In this document: in pieces, positions 9,024-17,812 of the stretch
How positions within the stretch are numbered: position 1 is the first letter of the stretch
How the letters are laid out: every line of letters begins with the position of its first letter
Source of the DNA: Marinobacter persicus
GTDB lineage: Bacteria; Pseudomonadota; Gammaproteobacteria; Pseudomonadales; Oleiphilaceae
Assembly: GCF_002934325.1 (NCBI RefSeq)
Contig: NZ_PTIV01000010.1
Coordinates: 1-64,000 of the forward strand
Reading direction: 5' to 3'
Length of the DNA: 64,000 nucleotides
Position numbers and translations under genes: made by a program
The notes under the pieces: model-generated
What the model saw: only the letters and a program-made list of their open reading frames with translations
Told to the model about the DNA's origin: nothing
Databases searched by the model: none

Positions 9024-10505
9024 TTAAACGTCCAACGCAGCGTATTCTTTCTCTACCCGCTTGGTTTCTTTCTTGGAAAAGCCACCCAGAATCTGCAGCG
9101 CGTAACGCAGGCGGGAGCGGGTCATGTCCGGCCCGAGCAGATCCATGGAGTCCATGACCGACCAGGAATTGGGTGTACCGGCAATGGCCACAAAAATAGC
9201 GAACATGAAATCGCCCATCTTCATGTCCATGGCCTTGGCCAGGGATTTAATGTCGGCAAAGATGGTGTCCTTGCTCCAGTGCCGCTGGGCCTCCAGTTTC
9301 CACAACGTGAACTGAAGTACCCGCTTCACCTCGCCCTCTTCCAGCTTCTTGTGCTCAAAGTCCTCAGGCTTGAGGTCGAGCATGCCGCTGAACATGAACT
9401 GCGCCATGGGGGCAATGTCCGAGAACACCTCCGCACGCCCCTTGATGTGCGGCACCAGGGTTTGCAGGTCGTCCTTGTTGAACCACCACTGCTGCAACCG
9501 CTCCATGAACTGCTCGTCGTTGAGCTCTTCGCGGATCCAGTGGCCGTTCAGCCAGCGCAGCTTCTCTACATCAAACACGGGCCCACCGAGCGATACACGC
9601 TGGATGTCGAAGTTCTCGATCATTTCATCCAGGGTGAACTTCTCCCGCTCATCGGGCATGGACCAGCCCATGCGGCCCAGGTAGTTGGTGACCGCCTCCG
9701 GCATGAAGCCCATGCGCTCGTAGAAATTGATGCTGGTGGGGTTCTTGCGCTTGGAGAGCTTGCTCTTGTCCGGGTTGCGCAACAACGGCAGGTGGCACAG
9801 CTCCGGCATGTCCCAGCCAAAGTATTCGTACAGCAACTTGTGCTTGGGTGCCGAGTTGATCCACTCCTCGCCCCGCAGTACGTGGGTGATTTTCATCAGG
9901 TGGTCATCGACCACATTGGCCAGGTGATAGGTGGGCATGCCGTCGGATTTCAGCAGGATCTGGCAATCCACCTGGGCCCAGTCGATCTCGATGGTGCCAC
10001 GCAGCATATCCTGAATCTCACACATGCCCTCATCCGGCACTTTCATGCGGATCACGTAAGGCTCGCCGGCTTCCAGGCGACGCTTGACCTCTTCTTCGGG
10101 CAATTCCAGGTCGCCCTTGATACCCGGATTCTGGCCGGCCGCCTTACGCTCCTCACGGATGGCGTCCAGCTCTTCCGGCGTGCGGAAGCAGTAGAACGCG
10201 TGCCCGGCGGTGACCAGATCTTCTGCGTACTGGGCGTACATGTGCTTGCGCTCTGACTGGCGGTACGGGCCATAAGGGCCACCCAGGTCGGGGCCTTCGT
10301 CCCAGTTCAGGCCCAACCAGCGCAAGGCCTGGAGAATGTCGCGCTCGGACTCTGCCGTGCTTCGAACCTGGTCGGTGTCTTCAATGCGCAGAATGAACTG
10401 GCCGCCGTGCTGGCGCGCAAAACACAGGTTGAACAGCGCCACGTAGGCGGTCCCTACGTGGGGATCGCCCGTGGGTGACGGAGCAATTCGGGTGCGTACT
10501 GTCAT
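9024..10505 (-). CDS. gltX: glutamyl-tRNA synthetase
   Basis: This 493-residue class I aminoacyl-tRNA synthetase attaches glutamate to tRNA-Glu. The HIGH-like motif [10 protein letters not shown] is at residues 9-18 and the KMSKS-like loop is K-L-S-K-R-K near residue 250. Length is normal for bacterial GluRS. The ATG at 10505 is preceded by AGGA. The tRNA-Ala and tRNA-Glu genes lie downstream on the same strand, so enzyme and substrate tRNA are linked, as in Pseudomonas. It is divergent from znuA. Confidence 0.97.
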   Translation of the reverse strand: MTVRTRIAPSPTGDPHVGTAYVALFNLCFARQHGGQFILRIEDTDQVRSTAESERDILQALRWLGLNWDEGPDLGGPYGPYRQSERKHMYAQYAEDLVTAGHAFYCFRTPEELDAIREERKAAGQNPGIKGDLELPEEEVKRRLEAGEPYVIRMKVPDEGMCEIQDMLRGTIEIDWAQVDCQILLKSDGMPTYHLANVVDDHLMKITHVLRGEEWINSAPKHKLLYEYFGWDMPELCHLPLLRNPDKSKLSKRKNPTSINFYERMGFMPEAVTNYLGRMGWSMPDEREKFTLDEMIENFDIQRVSLGGPVFDVEKLRWLNGHWIREELNDEQFMERLQQWWFNKDDLQTLVPHIKGRAEVFSDIAPMAQFMFSGMLDLKPEDFEHKKLEEGEVKRVLQFTLWKLEAQRHWSKDTIFADIKSLAKAMDMKMGDFMFAIFVAIAGTPNSWSVMDSMDLLGPDMTRSRLRYALQILGGFSKKETKRVEKEYAALDV

Positions 10506-10601
10506 GAAACCATCCTGAAAATAAGTGGCCGGTGAATAAACGCGCCATTATAGCGGCCATCGGATCATTTCGCATGATCGTCTTTGCCCGCGCACCGGTT
10601 T

Positions 10602-10620
10602 AATGTAATATTATAACATT
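10602..10620. promoter_or_regulatory. Zur operator upstream of znuA
   Basis: AATGTAATATTATAACATT is a near-perfect inverted repeat matching the gammaproteobacterial Zur consensus (GAAATGTTATANTATAACATTTC type). It lies 26 nt before the znuA start, where zinc-loaded Zur would block transcription. Divergent gltX starts 97 nt away and is less likely to be controlled. Confidence 0.85.
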
Positions 10621-10645
10621 CCCAATAACGCACAGGTCTGTAACA

Positions 10646-11563
10646 ATGGCATTAAAAGCAACGTCTCTGGCCTTGGGGCTGAGCACCCTGATGGCAGCCC
10701 TCCCGGTTTCCGCCGCCAATGTGGTGGCCTCCATCAAGCCGGTGGAGCTTCTCGTAAAAGCGGTTGGAGGCGACACCACAAACATCACCACGCTGGTGCC
10801 GCCCGGCGCCAGCCCCCACAACTACAGCATGAAGCCTTCCCAACGACGCGCGCTGGAAAACGCTGACGTTGTATTCTGGATTGGCCCGGACATGGAAACA
10901 TTCCTGGAGCGACTGCTCGGTAGCGAGGAGTTTGAAGGGAGAGTCGTCGCCCTTGCCGATCATGAAGATGAAGAACGCCCGGAGCCTGAGCGCGACGATC
11001 ATGGGCACGAGCCCCATGGCCATCCCCATGGGGGTGGCGAAGATCCACACATCTGGGTAGACCCACAGCTGGCACTGGAGATGGCCCAAAAAATACACGC
11101 CCAGCTGGGCAGCCTGGACGGCGCCAACCGGCAGCAATTGGACGCCAACCTGGCACAGTTTGAACAGGCGTTACAGGAGACCGAGGAGACCATCAGCCAG
11201 CAATTAACGGCCGTGGAAGACGTTAGCCTGTTCGCCTACCACAGTGCGTTTGAGCGTTTCGCTGAGCACTACAAGCTCAACCTGGAAGGCGTGCTTACCC
11301 TGAACCCCGAACTGTCGCCCGGCGCAAGGCACATTGCCGACGTGCAGAACAAACTCCGGAAGGCCAACCAGCCCTGCCTGCTCACCGAACCCCAGTTCGA
11401 CCGCCAGTGGTGGCGCTCGATCACCCAGGGACTGGACGTAACCTTCAGCACCTGGGACCCACTGGCCATGGACATTGAACCCAATGCCGAGGGCTACCTG
11501 AAGTTCCAGCAAAGCATCGCCGATGCCGTGCTCAAATGCTCACCAAAGCACACTAAGCAGTAA
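10646..11563 (+). CDS. znuA: zinc ABC transporter substrate-binding protein ZnuA
   Basis: This 305-residue periplasmic protein captures Zn2+ for the ZnuBC permease. It starts with a signal peptide (cleavage expected near A-N-V-V at residue 24). It carries the cluster A-I metal-binding fold with His ligands at H58 (S-P-H-N-Y), H135 (D-P-H-I-W) and a third in A-Y-H-S-A-F. A His/Asp/Glu-rich loop at about 106-133 is the mobile zinc-collecting loop typical of ZnuA rather than manganese-binding relatives. The Zur box upstream agrees. The permease and ATPase genes are not adjacent. Its 3' end overlaps the convergent AEC gene by 24 bp. Confidence 0.93.
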   Translation: MALKATSLALGLSTLMAALPVSAANVVASIKPVELLVKAVGGDTTNITTLVPPGASPHNYSMKPSQRRALENADVVFWIGPDMETFLERLLGSEEFEGRVVALADHEDEERPEPERDDHGHEPHGHPHGGGEDPHIWVDPQLALEMAQKIHAQLGSLDGANRQQLDANLAQFEQALQETEETISQQLTAVEDVSLFAYHSAFERFAEHYKLNLEGVLTLNPELSPGARHIADVQNKLRKANQPCLLTEPQFDRQWWRSITQGLDVTFSTWDPLAMDIEPNAEGYLKFQQSIADAVLKCSPKHTKQ

Positions 11564-12475
11564 CGGAATCGACACCATCGCCAATAGCGTTTGCCCGCTG
11601 ATGATTCCCGCCATCAGCGGCGCATCGCCGCCCAGTTGGCGCGCCAGAATATAGGCCGACGTTGCTGTGGGCAGGGTGGCCAGCAGCACCGCCACCTGCA
11701 CCAGCAGGCCTTCCAGTCCCAACAGCATCGCCAGCCCAGCCGCCATCAGCGGAAACGCCACCAGCTTCAACACGGAAGACACGACAAAGGGCGCCGCACT
11801 GCCCCGCAGGGCACTGAGCTGCAGGCCCGCGCCCACCGTCATCAGACCCATGGGCAGGGCCAGATTGCTCAAGGGTTCCAGCACGCCAGCCAGCAAGGGG
11901 TGGAAACCCACCTCGAAATAGCCCCAGAGCACGCCCAACACCGAACCGACAATCAGCGGGTTGGTCACAATCGCCTTGAGTACCTTGGTAAACTCTATGC
12001 GGCTCTCATCCGCCACCAGGGCGAACATCACAATGCACAACAGGTTGAGCAGCGGCACCATAATGGCGACGGCAATGGCCGTCATTTGTAAACCTTCGTC
12101 CCCGAGCAGCATGCCACCGGCGGCCAGGCCCACGTACGAGTTGAAACGGATCGCCCCCTGGTAAACCGACGAAAACACCGGCCCGCGCCAGCGCCAGAAC
12201 CACTGCACCAACACCAGCACCACCGTCATGGCCGCCAGCATGGAGCCAATCAACAACGCGGTATCGCCATAGGCGGAAGCCGGCAGCCGGGCCTGGCCCA
12301 GCTTGTACACCAGCATCGCGGGAAACAGCACGTAATAGGTAAAGCGTTCCGCCTGGGGCCAGAAATCCCCACCCGGGAAGTTCCAGCGGCGCAGTGTGTG
12401 CCCCAGGGCAATCAGGACAAACACCGGAAGAAGAGCGTGGACCATCACTGGCATACCGGGCGAAGACTCCATCAA
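11540..12475 (-). CDS. AEC family transporter (auxin efflux carrier-like permease)
   Basis: This hydrophobic protein of up to 311 residues has about ten predicted membrane spans in two halves, with the family's C-terminal R-Q-L-G-G-D-A-P-L-M-A-G-I-I-S-G-Q-T segment before the last helix. AEC proteins export or import small organic acids and similar compounds; the substrate is unknown here. The start is uncertain. A TTG at 12475 and an ATG at 12472 begin the frame, but GGAG lies better placed for Met residues 8 or 11. It lies 39 nt behind the flavoreductase gene and may be a distal member of that operon. Confidence 0.85.
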   Translation of the reverse strand: MMESSPGMPVMVHALLPVFVLIALGHTLRRWNFPGGDFWPQAERFTYYVLFPAMLVYKLGQARLPASAYGDTALLIGSMLAAMTVVLVLVQWFWRWRGPVFSSVYQGAIRFNSYVGLAAGGMLLGDEGLQMTAIAVAIMVPLLNLLCIVMFALVADESRIEFTKVLKAIVTNPLIVGSVLGVLWGYFEVGFHPLLAGVLEPLSNLALPMGLMTVGAGLQLSALRGSAAPFVVSSVLKLVAFPLMAAGLAMLLGLEGLLVQVAVLLATLPTATSAYILARQLGGDAPLMAGIISGQTLLAMVSIPLLLSVLW

Positions 12476-12514
12476 AACATGATCATATGGGAGCCGCTAA
12501 CATACCACAGCCAC

Positions 12515-14734
12515 TCAGTAGACATCTTCCAGATATCGTCCCTCCTGCTTGAGGCTTTCAATATCTGTTTTCAGTGGCTTGAGTATGTTGTTGATCACCG
12601 CACGCACCTCAGCCGCCATGCCACTGCCACCGCAAACCAGGACCTGGGCACCCATTTCGATCATTTTGCGTACGTTCTGGGCATCCTCATTCAGCTTGTC
12701 CTGGACATAGGCACTTTCCCGGGTTCTGGAAAATGCCGTCCGCAGTCCGGTAAGTCGTTGATCACGCAGATAACTGCCAAGCTCTGGTCGGTAGAGATAA
12801 TCGGAATGAGGGTCCCGGCCTCCCCAATAAAGATACATGGGATGACGCGCGTCGTTTTTCCGGATAAAGCCCGCGAGCGGACCAATGCCGGCACCCGCTC
12901 CAATCAGAATAACCGGGTGGCTGCCTGGTGCTGGCCGAAATTCCGGGTTGGGCTGAATAAACCCCTGAATCCGCTCGCCTGGCTGCAGGCCATGCAGAAA
13001 TCCCGAGCACTTCCCTCCCGGCAGTCTGCGTACGCAAATCTCAAGCAAGCCATCGTCACTGGATGATGCCAGGGAGTAATACCTCGGTTTATCGTCGCCT
13101 GGAGGGCAAACGCCAATCAGATCGCCCGCGTGAAAATCCACCAGCGGGTCCCTCTTGTTACCTACCCTATTGATCCAACGTTTGGTACCAGCATCGGGCC
13201 TGAAGCGAAGAATGCTGGTAGGCGCCTCCACTTCCACACCGAAATCAGCCCGATCGACCAGCTCCAGGTCCAGAAGGGCTGGCGGCGCCGGATTATGCGA
13301 CAGCCGAATGTTCAATCCCGTCACTTCTGCTAGCCGACTTCCCCACTGACTGAACTGTTCTGGGGACTTTTGGTCCACAAATGCAGGGCTTTGCAGCCGT
13401 GCGAGCCCATGGGACGCCAAGGCCACGTCAACGTCTTTGGCAAACTGGCAAAACCGGGGGAACTGACGGTCACCAAATCCGAGCACGGCAAATTTAAGAT
13501 TGGTAGAGCAGCGAAAGAGCGCAAGCTTCTCCATGAACCGGCTGGCAGAGGCTGGCGCCGCACCGTCACCATAAGTGGATGTCAGCACGAACAGCAGTGA
13601 CGCCCTCGGATATTCCTCCGCCAACGCATTCATGTCGGCAGAGTGAACGCATCTTCCCGCGCGGGAAAGCTGTGCATGCAAGTCCCCGGCAAAACCACGA
13701 GTCGAGTTGCCTTCCGAACCGATCAGGATCACTGTATCCGCATCTGCCGGGCTGGCATTATCCTGAACATCACCTGAAGCCCTTCTGGACCACCACACAC
13801 GAATGCCGGTTATAGAAAGCACAGGCACTGTTAACGCCGCCAGCCCCAACAGCAAACCCAGCCACCACAGACCCTCCCCGGTATGAAGGCGCACTATCCA
13901 CTCAACAACCTGATTGCCGGTCGATGCACTCTTGTATTCAACAAACTGGCCTGTCGCCTGGTCGATAAATCCCGCGCCCTGGCGGGTGCTCAGAGAAAAG
14001 ACATCGCGAGGATCACCGGGATACGGAAACACCAGTTCGCGCAGATTATTGACGTCTGTACTTCTCAGTGCCTCCATTGAGCCGACAGGTAGAGGTTCAC
14101 CATCAGACACCTCCATCGGAAACGGCGGCTCGTTATCCGCAGGTTCTGGCAACAAGCCAAACCGGGTCGCAGACATGTAACTGCCGGTCAACGCAGACAA
14201 CAGCAAACCTATCAATGCAAAGCGCGCCAGCTCAGAATGGACACGACTGTCGCCACTGCCCTTGAAACCACGAAGCAAAAGCAGCCAGCCACCGGCCCGG
14301 CGGGCAAGCATAAATGCGCCTGAAATACACATCAGCACCATGATTGCAGCCAACACACCGGCCAGCACACGACCCGCTTCGTCTAAAAGAAACGAACGGT
14401 GCAGATCTTTTACCCAGCGGAATAAGGCGGACGGCTCATAGGGCCCGATGGTTTCACCGGTTTCAGGGTTCACCAGGTCCGCGCCTGGCTTGCCATCCCG
14501 TGTGTAATAGACGATAACAGCGCCAGACGGTGTGCGTTTGATCTGCTCCGCCGACGGATACCGCTCGACCACACTCTGCGCAAGCTGGGCGACGCTGATC
14601 ATGCCATCTGACGGCACCACGGCGCTGGAGCGTTCAAGCGCCGGTGAAACCGCCAGAATCACTCCTGTTATGGCCAGCAGGATCAGAAAAGGTGCCGCCA
14701 GTAGCCCTGGGTAAAAATGAAGCTTCCGCCACAT
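12515..14734 (-). CDS. PepSY-domain membrane flavodoxin/NADPH reductase (sulfite reductase flavoprotein-like)
   Basis: This 739-residue membrane redox protein has four parts. A PepSY-associated region has membrane spans near 7-30, 122-144, 168-190 and 290-315. A flavodoxin-like FMN domain follows (S-E-G-N-S-T loop near 340). An FAD domain contains R-Y-Y-S. A C-terminal NAD(P)-binding domain contains G-A-G-A-G-I-G-P and V-C-G-G-S-G-M. The layout suggests electrons pass from cytoplasmic NADPH through FAD and FMN to the membrane part and the periplasm. I chose ATG at 14734, which has AAGGA 8 nt upstream, over an upstream TTG. It follows the DUF2271 gene by 22 nt. The final acceptor is unknown. 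Confidence 0.85.
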   Translation of the reverse strand: MWRKLHFYPGLLAAPFLILLAITGVILAVSPALERSSAVVPSDGMISVAQLAQSVVERYPSAEQIKRTPSGAVIVYYTRDGKPGADLVNPETGETIGPYEPSALFRWVKDLHRSFLLDEAGRVLAGVLAAIMVLMCISGAFMLARRAGGWLLLLRGFKGSGDSRVHSELARFALIGLLLSALTGSYMSATRFGLLPEPADNEPPFPMEVSDGEPLPVGSMEALRSTDVNNLRELVFPYPGDPRDVFSLSTRQGAGFIDQATGQFVEYKSASTGNQVVEWIVRLHTGEGLWWLGLLLGLAALTVPVLSITGIRVWWSRRASGDVQDNASPADADTVILIGSEGNSTRGFAGDLHAQLSRAGRCVHSADMNALAEEYPRASLLFVLTSTYGDGAAPASASRFMEKLALFRCSTNLKFAVLGFGDRQFPRFCQFAKDVDVALASHGLARLQSPAFVDQKSPEQFSQWGSRLAEVTGLNIRLSHNPAPPALLDLELVDRADFGVEVEAPTSILRFRPDAGTKRWINRVGNKRDPLVDFHAGDLIGVCPPGDDKPRYYSLASSSDDGLLEICVRRLPGGKCSGFLHGLQPGERIQGFIQPNPEFRPAPGSHPVILIGAGAGIGPLAGFIRKNDARHPMYLYWGGRDPHSDYLYRPELGSYLRDQRLTGLRTAFSRTRESAYVQDKLNEDAQNVRKMIEMGAQVLVCGGSGMAAEVRAVINNILKPLKTDIESLKQEGRYLEDVY

Positions 14735-14756
14735 AAAAACGTCCTTCAACGCTGAT

Positions 14757-15227
14757 TCAGAAGTTGTAGGTGAACGATTTCACGTAACCCCGGCCAGCAA
14801 CCGGTTTGCCCGCACCTTCGGACGTCAGCGGGACCATGACATCGGAACGATTGTCTCGCCTGTCCTCTACCGCAGTGTCCACGTGGATCTCATAGCCGTT
14901 ATCAATGAACGAATCATCGATATTCATGGTCATCGTCAGTGTCCGGCCACTGGTGATGCTGGCGCCCGTCAGGCCGTCATACTCGGCGCGTCTCATTCGA
15001 CTGCCCCGGGCCCAGCCGCGCAGGTGCTTGTAATACTCACTATCCCGGCCGGCAATCCAGAGCGTACCCTGGTAAACCCCGTTGGAGTCCGTCAGGTAAA
15101 TGGCCAGATAAGCGCCGTCACCACGATAGTTCGTCAGTTGCGTATCAAAGGTGACTTCCCGGGCGCTGGCCGTCGCTGAAAAAAACATGGTCATCACAAG
15201 ACCGAAAACAACAAAATACTTTCTCAT
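14757..15227 (-). CDS. DUF2271 periplasmic protein with candidate flavinylation motif
   Basis: This 156-residue protein has a clear signal peptide (A-S-A-R-E, cleavage near residue 22), so it is predicted to be exported. The body matches the DUF2271 type of beta-rich domain. Residues 84-90 read D-G-L-T-G-A-S, followed by I-T. This fits the D-x-x-[ST]-G-A-[ST] signature to which ApbE attaches FMN in NqrC and NqrB. The candidate acceptor is Ser90. It lies between a PepSY gene and the membrane flavoreductase in one operon, which suggests that it carries electrons outside the membrane. Flavinylation is inferred, not shown. Confidence 0.75.
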   Translation of the reverse strand: MRKYFVVFGLVMTMFFSATASAREVTFDTQLTNYRGDGAYLAIYLTDSNGVYQGTLWIAGRDSEYYKHLRGWARGSRMRRAEYDGLTGASITSGRTLTMTMNIDDSFIDNGYEIHVDTAVEDRRDNRSDVMVPLTSEGAGKPVAGRGYVKSFTYNF

Positions 15228-15260
15228 GGCACTCTCCTTATTGAGCCCGCTTCCAATGCC

Positions 15261-15653
15261 TTACTGAACGCTGACAGAAGGACGACCTTTCACAATGCCG
15301 TTACTGGGCATGGTTTGCTGGCGATTGCCGTCAGCCTGATAATTCCGACGTTCGTCATCATCCCTCTCGTCGTCATCGTCATCCTCGTCTTCCCGCTCCA
15401 GTTCCATGAGCTCAAAATTTGAGGGTGCAAAGCTGGCTTCCACCCGGCTACCGTGCGGATTCCTTCCTTCCACCTCATAACAGCCGTCATCGACCTTGAT
15501 CCGATAGACTTCCCAGCCATCGGCCTCAAGCTGCTGTCTCAGATTTTCACGAGGCTGCCAGCCAGACACCGGATCATCGCAGTCGTCATCGGCGAGCGCG
15601 GCACCGGTCAGAAGAAACATCGACAAACCCAATGCAATAGATCTGTTTTTCAT
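15261..15653 (-). CDS. small secreted PepSY-domain protein with acidic tail
   Basis: This 130-residue protein has a signal peptide ending near A-L-A-D-D (residue 22). A short PepSY domain follows (L-E-A-D-G-W-E-V-Y-R-I-K and Y-E-V-E-G), with cysteines at 25 and 58 that could pair. Residues 86-101 are almost entirely Asp, Glu and Arg, an unusual charged stretch that could bind cations. I chose the second of two adjacent ATG codons (15653) because AGGAG is 7 nt upstream; 15656 is the alternative. It is first in the operon with DUF2271 and the flavoreductase, and divergent from the two-component system. Confidence 0.8.
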   Translation of the reverse strand: MKNRSIALGLSMFLLTGAALADDDCDDPVSGWQPRENLRQQLEADGWEVYRIKVDDGCYEVEGRNPHGSRVEASFAPSNFELMELEREDEDDDDDERDDDERRNYQADGNRQQTMPSNGIVKGRPSVSVQ

Positions 15654-15816
15654 CATTACTCTCCTCTGTGTGGACACCGTCAGTGTATTCAGCCTTCCTG
15701 ACAGCAACCTGAAGAACACAGATCTTTTTGTGCCATACACCGAACGGCGTGTCTTAAGGCTGTTGTCAGGAAAGGCGTGTATCCTTGCTTTAAAATCTTC
15801 AACAAAAGGAACCGGC

Positions 15817-16482
15817 ATGCGGGTATTGTTGGTGGAAGACGCCGACCGGCTGGGAGCAGCGGTGCAGGAACAAATCAGGGAGGATGGCCATGCCACGGAT
15901 TGGGTTCAGACCCTCACTTATGCCGAAGCCAGCCTTCAAACCACCGCCTACGGTCTCATTCTTCTGGACCTGATGCTGCCCGACGGCTACGGCACCGACT
16001 TCCTGAAAAAACTACGAAAAAGCGGCGACAACACACCGGTTATCATCCTTACCGCACGGGACCAGATATCGGACCGTATCGAAGGACTAAACGCAGGTGC
16101 CGATGACTACCTGGTGAAACCGTTCGACTTGTCGGAACTTTCAGCGCGCGTTGCTGCCGTGGCGAGGCGCTATCGTGGCAACCCCAACCCCACGGTTTGT
16201 CTGGGAGGGCTGGACATCAGCCTTCAGGATCATACCGTGCTGCGTAGCGGCGAGAAGGTGGGGCTGACGGCCCGTGAATGGGCACTACTGGAGGCACTTC
16301 TTCAGCGCCCGGGGATGCTGTTATCAAAGGCCCAACTGGAAGAACGACTCTACGAGTTCGACGCCGAGGTTGAAAGCAACGCCATTGAGGTGCATATCAG
16401 TCGATTACGCAAAAAGCTGGGGCGGGATGTTATTGTGACCGTCCGTGGGATGGGGTATCGCCTGAGCACCGATGAAAACTGA
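15817..16482 (+). CDS. OmpR-family response regulator
   Basis: This 221-residue regulator has a receiver domain with acidic pocket E7/D8, phosphoacceptor D51 (L-L-D-L-M-L-P-D) and the L-V-K-P-F lysine near 100. A winged-helix DNA-binding domain follows (E-V-H-I-S-R-L-R-K-K-L). ATG at 15817 is preceded by AAGGA; longer in-frame starts lack a binding site and extend past the conserved M-R-V-L-L-V-E-D. It overlaps the kinase gene by 11 nt. Divergent orientation suggests that it controls the PepSY/DUF2271/flavoreductase operon. It resembles QseB/TctD types, but I give no symbol. Confidence 0.93.
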   Translation: MRVLLVEDADRLGAAVQEQIREDGHATDWVQTLTYAEASLQTTAYGLILLDLMLPDGYGTDFLKKLRKSGDNTPVIILTARDQISDRIEGLNAGADDYLVKPFDLSELSARVAAVARRYRGNPNPTVCLGGLDISLQDHTVLRSGEKVGLTAREWALLEALLQRPGMLLSKAQLEERLYEFDAEVESNAIEVHISRLRKKLGRDVIVTVRGMGYRLSTDEN

Positions 16483-17800
16483 AAACAGCTTACAAAAAAC
16501 ACTCAGCCTGTGGCTGACTGTTGGGCTCACGTTGCTCTGGTTGGCAGGTGTGCTGGCATCCGGGCTGGTCGCCCGGCACGAGATCAATGAAGTCTTTGAT
16601 AGCGCGCTTCAGGAAACCGCCCAGCGAATTCTACCCCTTGCCGTCACCGAGATTCTCAACCGCGATGCCGCCGCTGGTCCTGGCCGCGCACCGGCCACGG
16701 AAGACCATGAGGAGTACATCACCTACCTGGTCCGGGACAATTCCGGCAACATCCTGTTGCGCTCCCACGATGCAGACCCTTCGGTGTTCAACACCAAGCC
16801 GAAAATCGGCTTCTTCGAAACCCCTAGCCACCGGATATACGGTGACTCTGCTGTCAGCGATACCTTATTTATAGAGGTCGCAGAGCCCCTGGCCCACCGA
16901 CGGCAAGCCGCGATTGAAACCAGTCTTGCTCTTCTTCTGCCATTAATTCTGCTGGTACCTGTCAGCCTGATCTGCGTCTGGTGGGCCGTCAGATTCTCGC
17001 TTCGCCGGGTATTGGTATTCCGCCAGTCGCTCGAAACCAGGGGCAACACCGACCTGTCGCCGATAACGGTAACCAGATTGCCAGCAGAGTTTGGACCCAT
17101 CGCAACCTCGATCAACCAGTTGCTGGAGCGGCTCAGAAATGCTCTTGAAGCTGAAAGAAGTTTTACAGCAAACAGCGCCCACGAATTGAGAACGCCACTG
17201 GCAACGGCGCTGGCGCAGGTACAGCGATTAAAAACGGAACTCGCTGAAGAACCAACGCACCAGAAAGCCTGCGAAATTGAGGAATCGTTGCAAGATCTTT
17301 CCCGCCTATCCAGCAAGTTGCTGGAGCTGGCGAAGGCCGAGGGCGGCGGTATTCTGGCGGAAAAGGAAAGCAACCTGGTACCGGTTCTGCGCACCCTCGT
17401 GAGCGACTACGATCGCTTGCACCCCGGAAGAATCCAGCTTGAAGCGGCGGACATGCCGGTAACCTCCCTACTGGACCCGGACGCTTTTGCAATACTGGCC
17501 AGAAATCTGATTGAGAACGCACTAAAACATGGCTCTGAAACAGACCCGGTCACTATTCGGCTGCTTCAAGACGGCACGTTAACCATTGCCAACAGTGGCC
17601 CTGCCATTCCCCCTGAAGCAATGCCCCAACTGCAAAACCGGTTTGTCCGCGCCAATAACAAGGTCTCCGGCTCCGGCTTGGGGCTTGCGATTGTCCAGGC
17701 CATCGCCAGCAGTGCGAATCTGAAATTAAGCTTCTACTCCCCCGCCCGTGGACGGGAAGATGGTTTTGAAGCCGAGCTGAACGTTGTGATCAGACCTTAG
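16472..17800 (+). CDS. sensor histidine kinase of the PepSY-operon two-component system
   Basis: This 442-residue inner-membrane kinase has two transmembrane helices (about 11-33 and 150-173) around a periplasmic sensor domain of about 115 residues. A HAMP-like linker follows, then an H-box S-A-H-E-L-R-T-P-L with phosphorylatable H237, an N-box N-L-I-E-N-A, and a G-box G-S-G-L-G-L-A-I. It should autophosphorylate and pass phosphate to D51 of the partner regulator. The ATG overlaps the regulator's stop region. The signal is unknown; redox state or metal would fit the divergent operon. Confidence 0.92.
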   Translation: MKTENSLQKTLSLWLTVGLTLLWLAGVLASGLVARHEINEVFDSALQETAQRILPLAVTEILNRDAAAGPGRAPATEDHEEYITYLVRDNSGNILLRSHDADPSVFNTKPKIGFFETPSHRIYGDSAVSDTLFIEVAEPLAHRRQAAIETSLALLLPLILLVPVSLICVWWAVRFSLRRVLVFRQSLETRGNTDLSPITVTRLPAEFGPIATSINQLLERLRNALEAERSFTANSAHELRTPLATALAQVQRLKTELAEEPTHQKACEIEESLQDLSRLSSKLLELAKAEGGGILAEKESNLVPVLRTLVSDYDRLHPGRIQLEAADMPVTSLLDPDAFAILARNLIENALKHGSETDPVTIRLLQDGTLTIANSGPAIPPEAMPQLQNRFVRANNKVSGSGLGLAIVQAIASSANLKLSFYSPARGREDGFEAELNVVIRP

Positions 17801-17812
17801 CAAGCGTCGTCA

